Shown piece by piece: positions 59,557-60,319 of a stretch of DNA of 60,319 bases. The DNA lies in NCBI GenBank assembly GCA_040226215.1, contig JAVKFF010000194.1, positions 1 to 60,319 on the forward strand. Direction: 5' to 3'. Made by a program: the position numbers and the translations under genes. How positions within the stretch are numbered: position 1 is the first letter of the stretch; every line of letters begins with the position of its first letter. The stretch comes from JAVKFF01 sp040226215. GTDB taxonomy: Bacteria; Pseudomonadota; Alphaproteobacteria; DSM-16000; Inquilinaceae. The notes under the pieces were generated by a model. That model was not told where the DNA came from and made no database searches. It was given only the letters and a program-made list of their open reading frames with translations.

Positions 59557-59949
59557 ATGCTGACGGTATCATTGGAAGAGGTCTGCACCATCATCCAGCT
59601 GGCGCGCATCTTCGATGGCCAGGAGGGTGTGGTGGAGCCCGATCCCGGCTCCAACCCGAGCGACGACAGGGATGTCGAGATCCTCGAGGCCTATCCCGAC
59701 GATCCGACCTTCGAGGCACTCGCCGGCGCCATCGACGTGCTGAACGAGGACGAGCAGTACGATCTCGTGGCGCTGGCCTGGATCGGCCGTGGCGACTATA
59801 GCGGCGAGGAGTGGGAGGACGCCCGCGCCCAGGCCGCCTCGACCCGCGACCGGCAGATGCCGGGCTACCTGCTGGGCATCCCCCAGCTCGGCGACTTCCT
59901 GGAGGAGGGTCTGGACGCCATCGGCCTGTCCTGCGCCGACCTGGAATGA
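59557..59949 (+). CDS. DUF3775-family protein
   Basis: A 130-aa acidic cytoplasmic protein that I assign to DUF3775 from its overall pattern: an N-terminal helix with Cys-x-Ile-Ile-x-Leu-Ala-Arg, an Asp-Pro-Gly-Ser-Asn segment, a central Asn-Glu-Asp-Glu-Gln-Tyr-Asp-Leu-Val-Ala-Leu-Ala-Trp-Ile-Gly-Arg-Gly stretch and a C-terminal helix. Function is unknown. It starts 3 bp after the FtsH-like gene and is almost surely co-transcribed, so it may be an adaptor or substrate of that protease. This is inference. Confidence 0.75.
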   Translation: MLTVSLEEVCTIIQLARIFDGQEGVVEPDPGSNPSDDRDVEILEAYPDDPTFEALAGAIDVLNEDEQYDLVALAWIGRGDYSGEEWEDARAQAASTRDRQMPGYLLGIPQLGDFLEEGLDAIGLSCADLE

Positions 59950-60105
59950 AGGTCCGCCGGCGTCGGACACTGACTGGCTCCCCGCAAGCGCCCCGGGACT
60001 TGCCCGCCACCGGCCATTGCGCCTAGCGTTGCCCGCTTCGGGCGCCGGCGGCTCCTTGCCGCCGCCGCCCACGTGCACTCGGACGACGGCAGGGGCAGGG
60101 CGGAC

Positions 60106-60319
60106 ATGGCTTCCCAGGATATCGTGATCATCGGTGCCGGCATCGCCGGCGCCTCGGCCGGCTATGCGCTGGGGGGCGAGCTGGGAGACGCCTCCAGAAT
60201 CACCATTCTCGAGGCCGAATCCCAGCCCGGCTACCACACCACCGGCCGGTCGGCCGCGCTCTACAACGCCACCTACGGTCCGCCGGCGATCCGCGCCCTG
60301 ACCCGCGCCAGCCATGGCT
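60106..60319 (+). CDS. FAD-dependent oxidoreductase (DAO family), N-terminal fragment
   Basis: The gene starts at ATG 60106 after a purine-rich aggggcaggg stretch and runs off the window after 71 codons. Residues 5-18 contain the dinucleotide-binding Ile-Val-Ile-Ile-Gly-Ala-Gly-Ile-Ala-Gly-Ala-Ser. The next strand ends in Glu-Ala-Glu (ribose-binding acid). It also has the Thr-Gly-Arg-Ser-Ala-Ala segment of glycine/D-amino-acid oxidase-like proteins. The substrate cannot be inferred. It is 156 bp from the DUF3775 gene. Confidence 0.8.
   Translation, partial: MASQDIVIIGAGIAGASAGYALGGELGDASRITILEAESQPGYHTTGRSAALYNATYGPPAIRALTRASHG

Noticed and set aside
1..60319. Mobile elements, tRNA or rRNA genes, prophage
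   Set aside because: No transposase, integrase, phage structural gene, long terminal repeat or recognisable RNA gene was seen. Composition is uniform apart from short AT-rich regulatory patches.

Overview
The window is a GC-rich bacterial chromosome segment (about 70 % G+C by eye) that is almost entirely coding. Gene content (several importers, TRAP and branched-chain-type ABC systems, a CysNC fusion, a DUF3775 protein, FCD GntR regulators) suggests a heterotrophic alphaproteobacterium, perhaps a Rhodospirillales-like lineage. That placement is inference. I see no rRNA, tRNA, CRISPR array, phage or insertion sequence. Most of the window is a run of catabolic and uptake islands, each with its own importer and usually its own regulator.

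Region by region. 1-8374: the end of an M20 amidohydrolase, a nucleoside hydrolase, a polyamine-type ABC importer operon ending in an ATZ/TRZ amidohydrolase (SAH/MTA deaminase-like), a phosphoribosyltransferase and a formamidase/acetamidase. Together these look like a nucleoside or N-heterocycle salvage locus. 8375-12162: the sulfate assimilation operon cysH-cysD-cysNC behind an unusually AT-rich leader. 12163-13654: stacked palindromes, then an SDR and a MarR regulator. 13923-20548: a Dpp/Opp-type ABC importer whose operon ends in a second nucleoside hydrolase and an unrecognised 167-aa protein. 20586-36004: an FCD GntR regulator, an M14-type deacylase, an enolase-superfamily enzyme, a second Dpp-type importer, an M81 (MlrC-like) peptidase, a gamma-glutamyltransferase-like protein, a TauD-type dioxygenase, a BDH2-like SDR and an MFS carrier. 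Identical 12-bp GTATAC-centred sites lie at both ends of this stretch, so it may be one regulon.

35995-42955: a TRAP transporter, a CitE-like lyase, a double-hotdog MaoC hydratase, a class III CoA-transferase and a HutC-type GntR regulator. This is the parts list of a dicarboxylate catabolic route (activate to CoA, hydrate, cleave). The two arms are divergent, and a perfect palindrome lies between the -35 and -10 of the promoter between them. 42937-53661: an AraC regulator, an aldehyde dehydrogenase apparently starting at CTG, a complete Liv-type importer (its LivF has a 137-residue tail), a second aldehyde dehydrogenase and a flotillin, closed by a hairpin terminator. 53899-56788: a Rieske oxygenase and its ferredoxin reductase with an FCD GntR regulator, preceded by two GTATAC sites exactly 63 bp apart. 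56906-60319: an FMN reductase, a divergent FtsH paralogue with a DUF3775 partner, and the start of an FAD-dependent oxidoreductase cut by the window edge.

The most interesting candidates are the divergent dicarboxylate locus with its operator-in-promoter design, the GTATAC sites bracketing the 21.5-36 kb island, and the Liv/aldehyde dehydrogenase/flotillin operon. All functional substrates named below are inferred from family and context.
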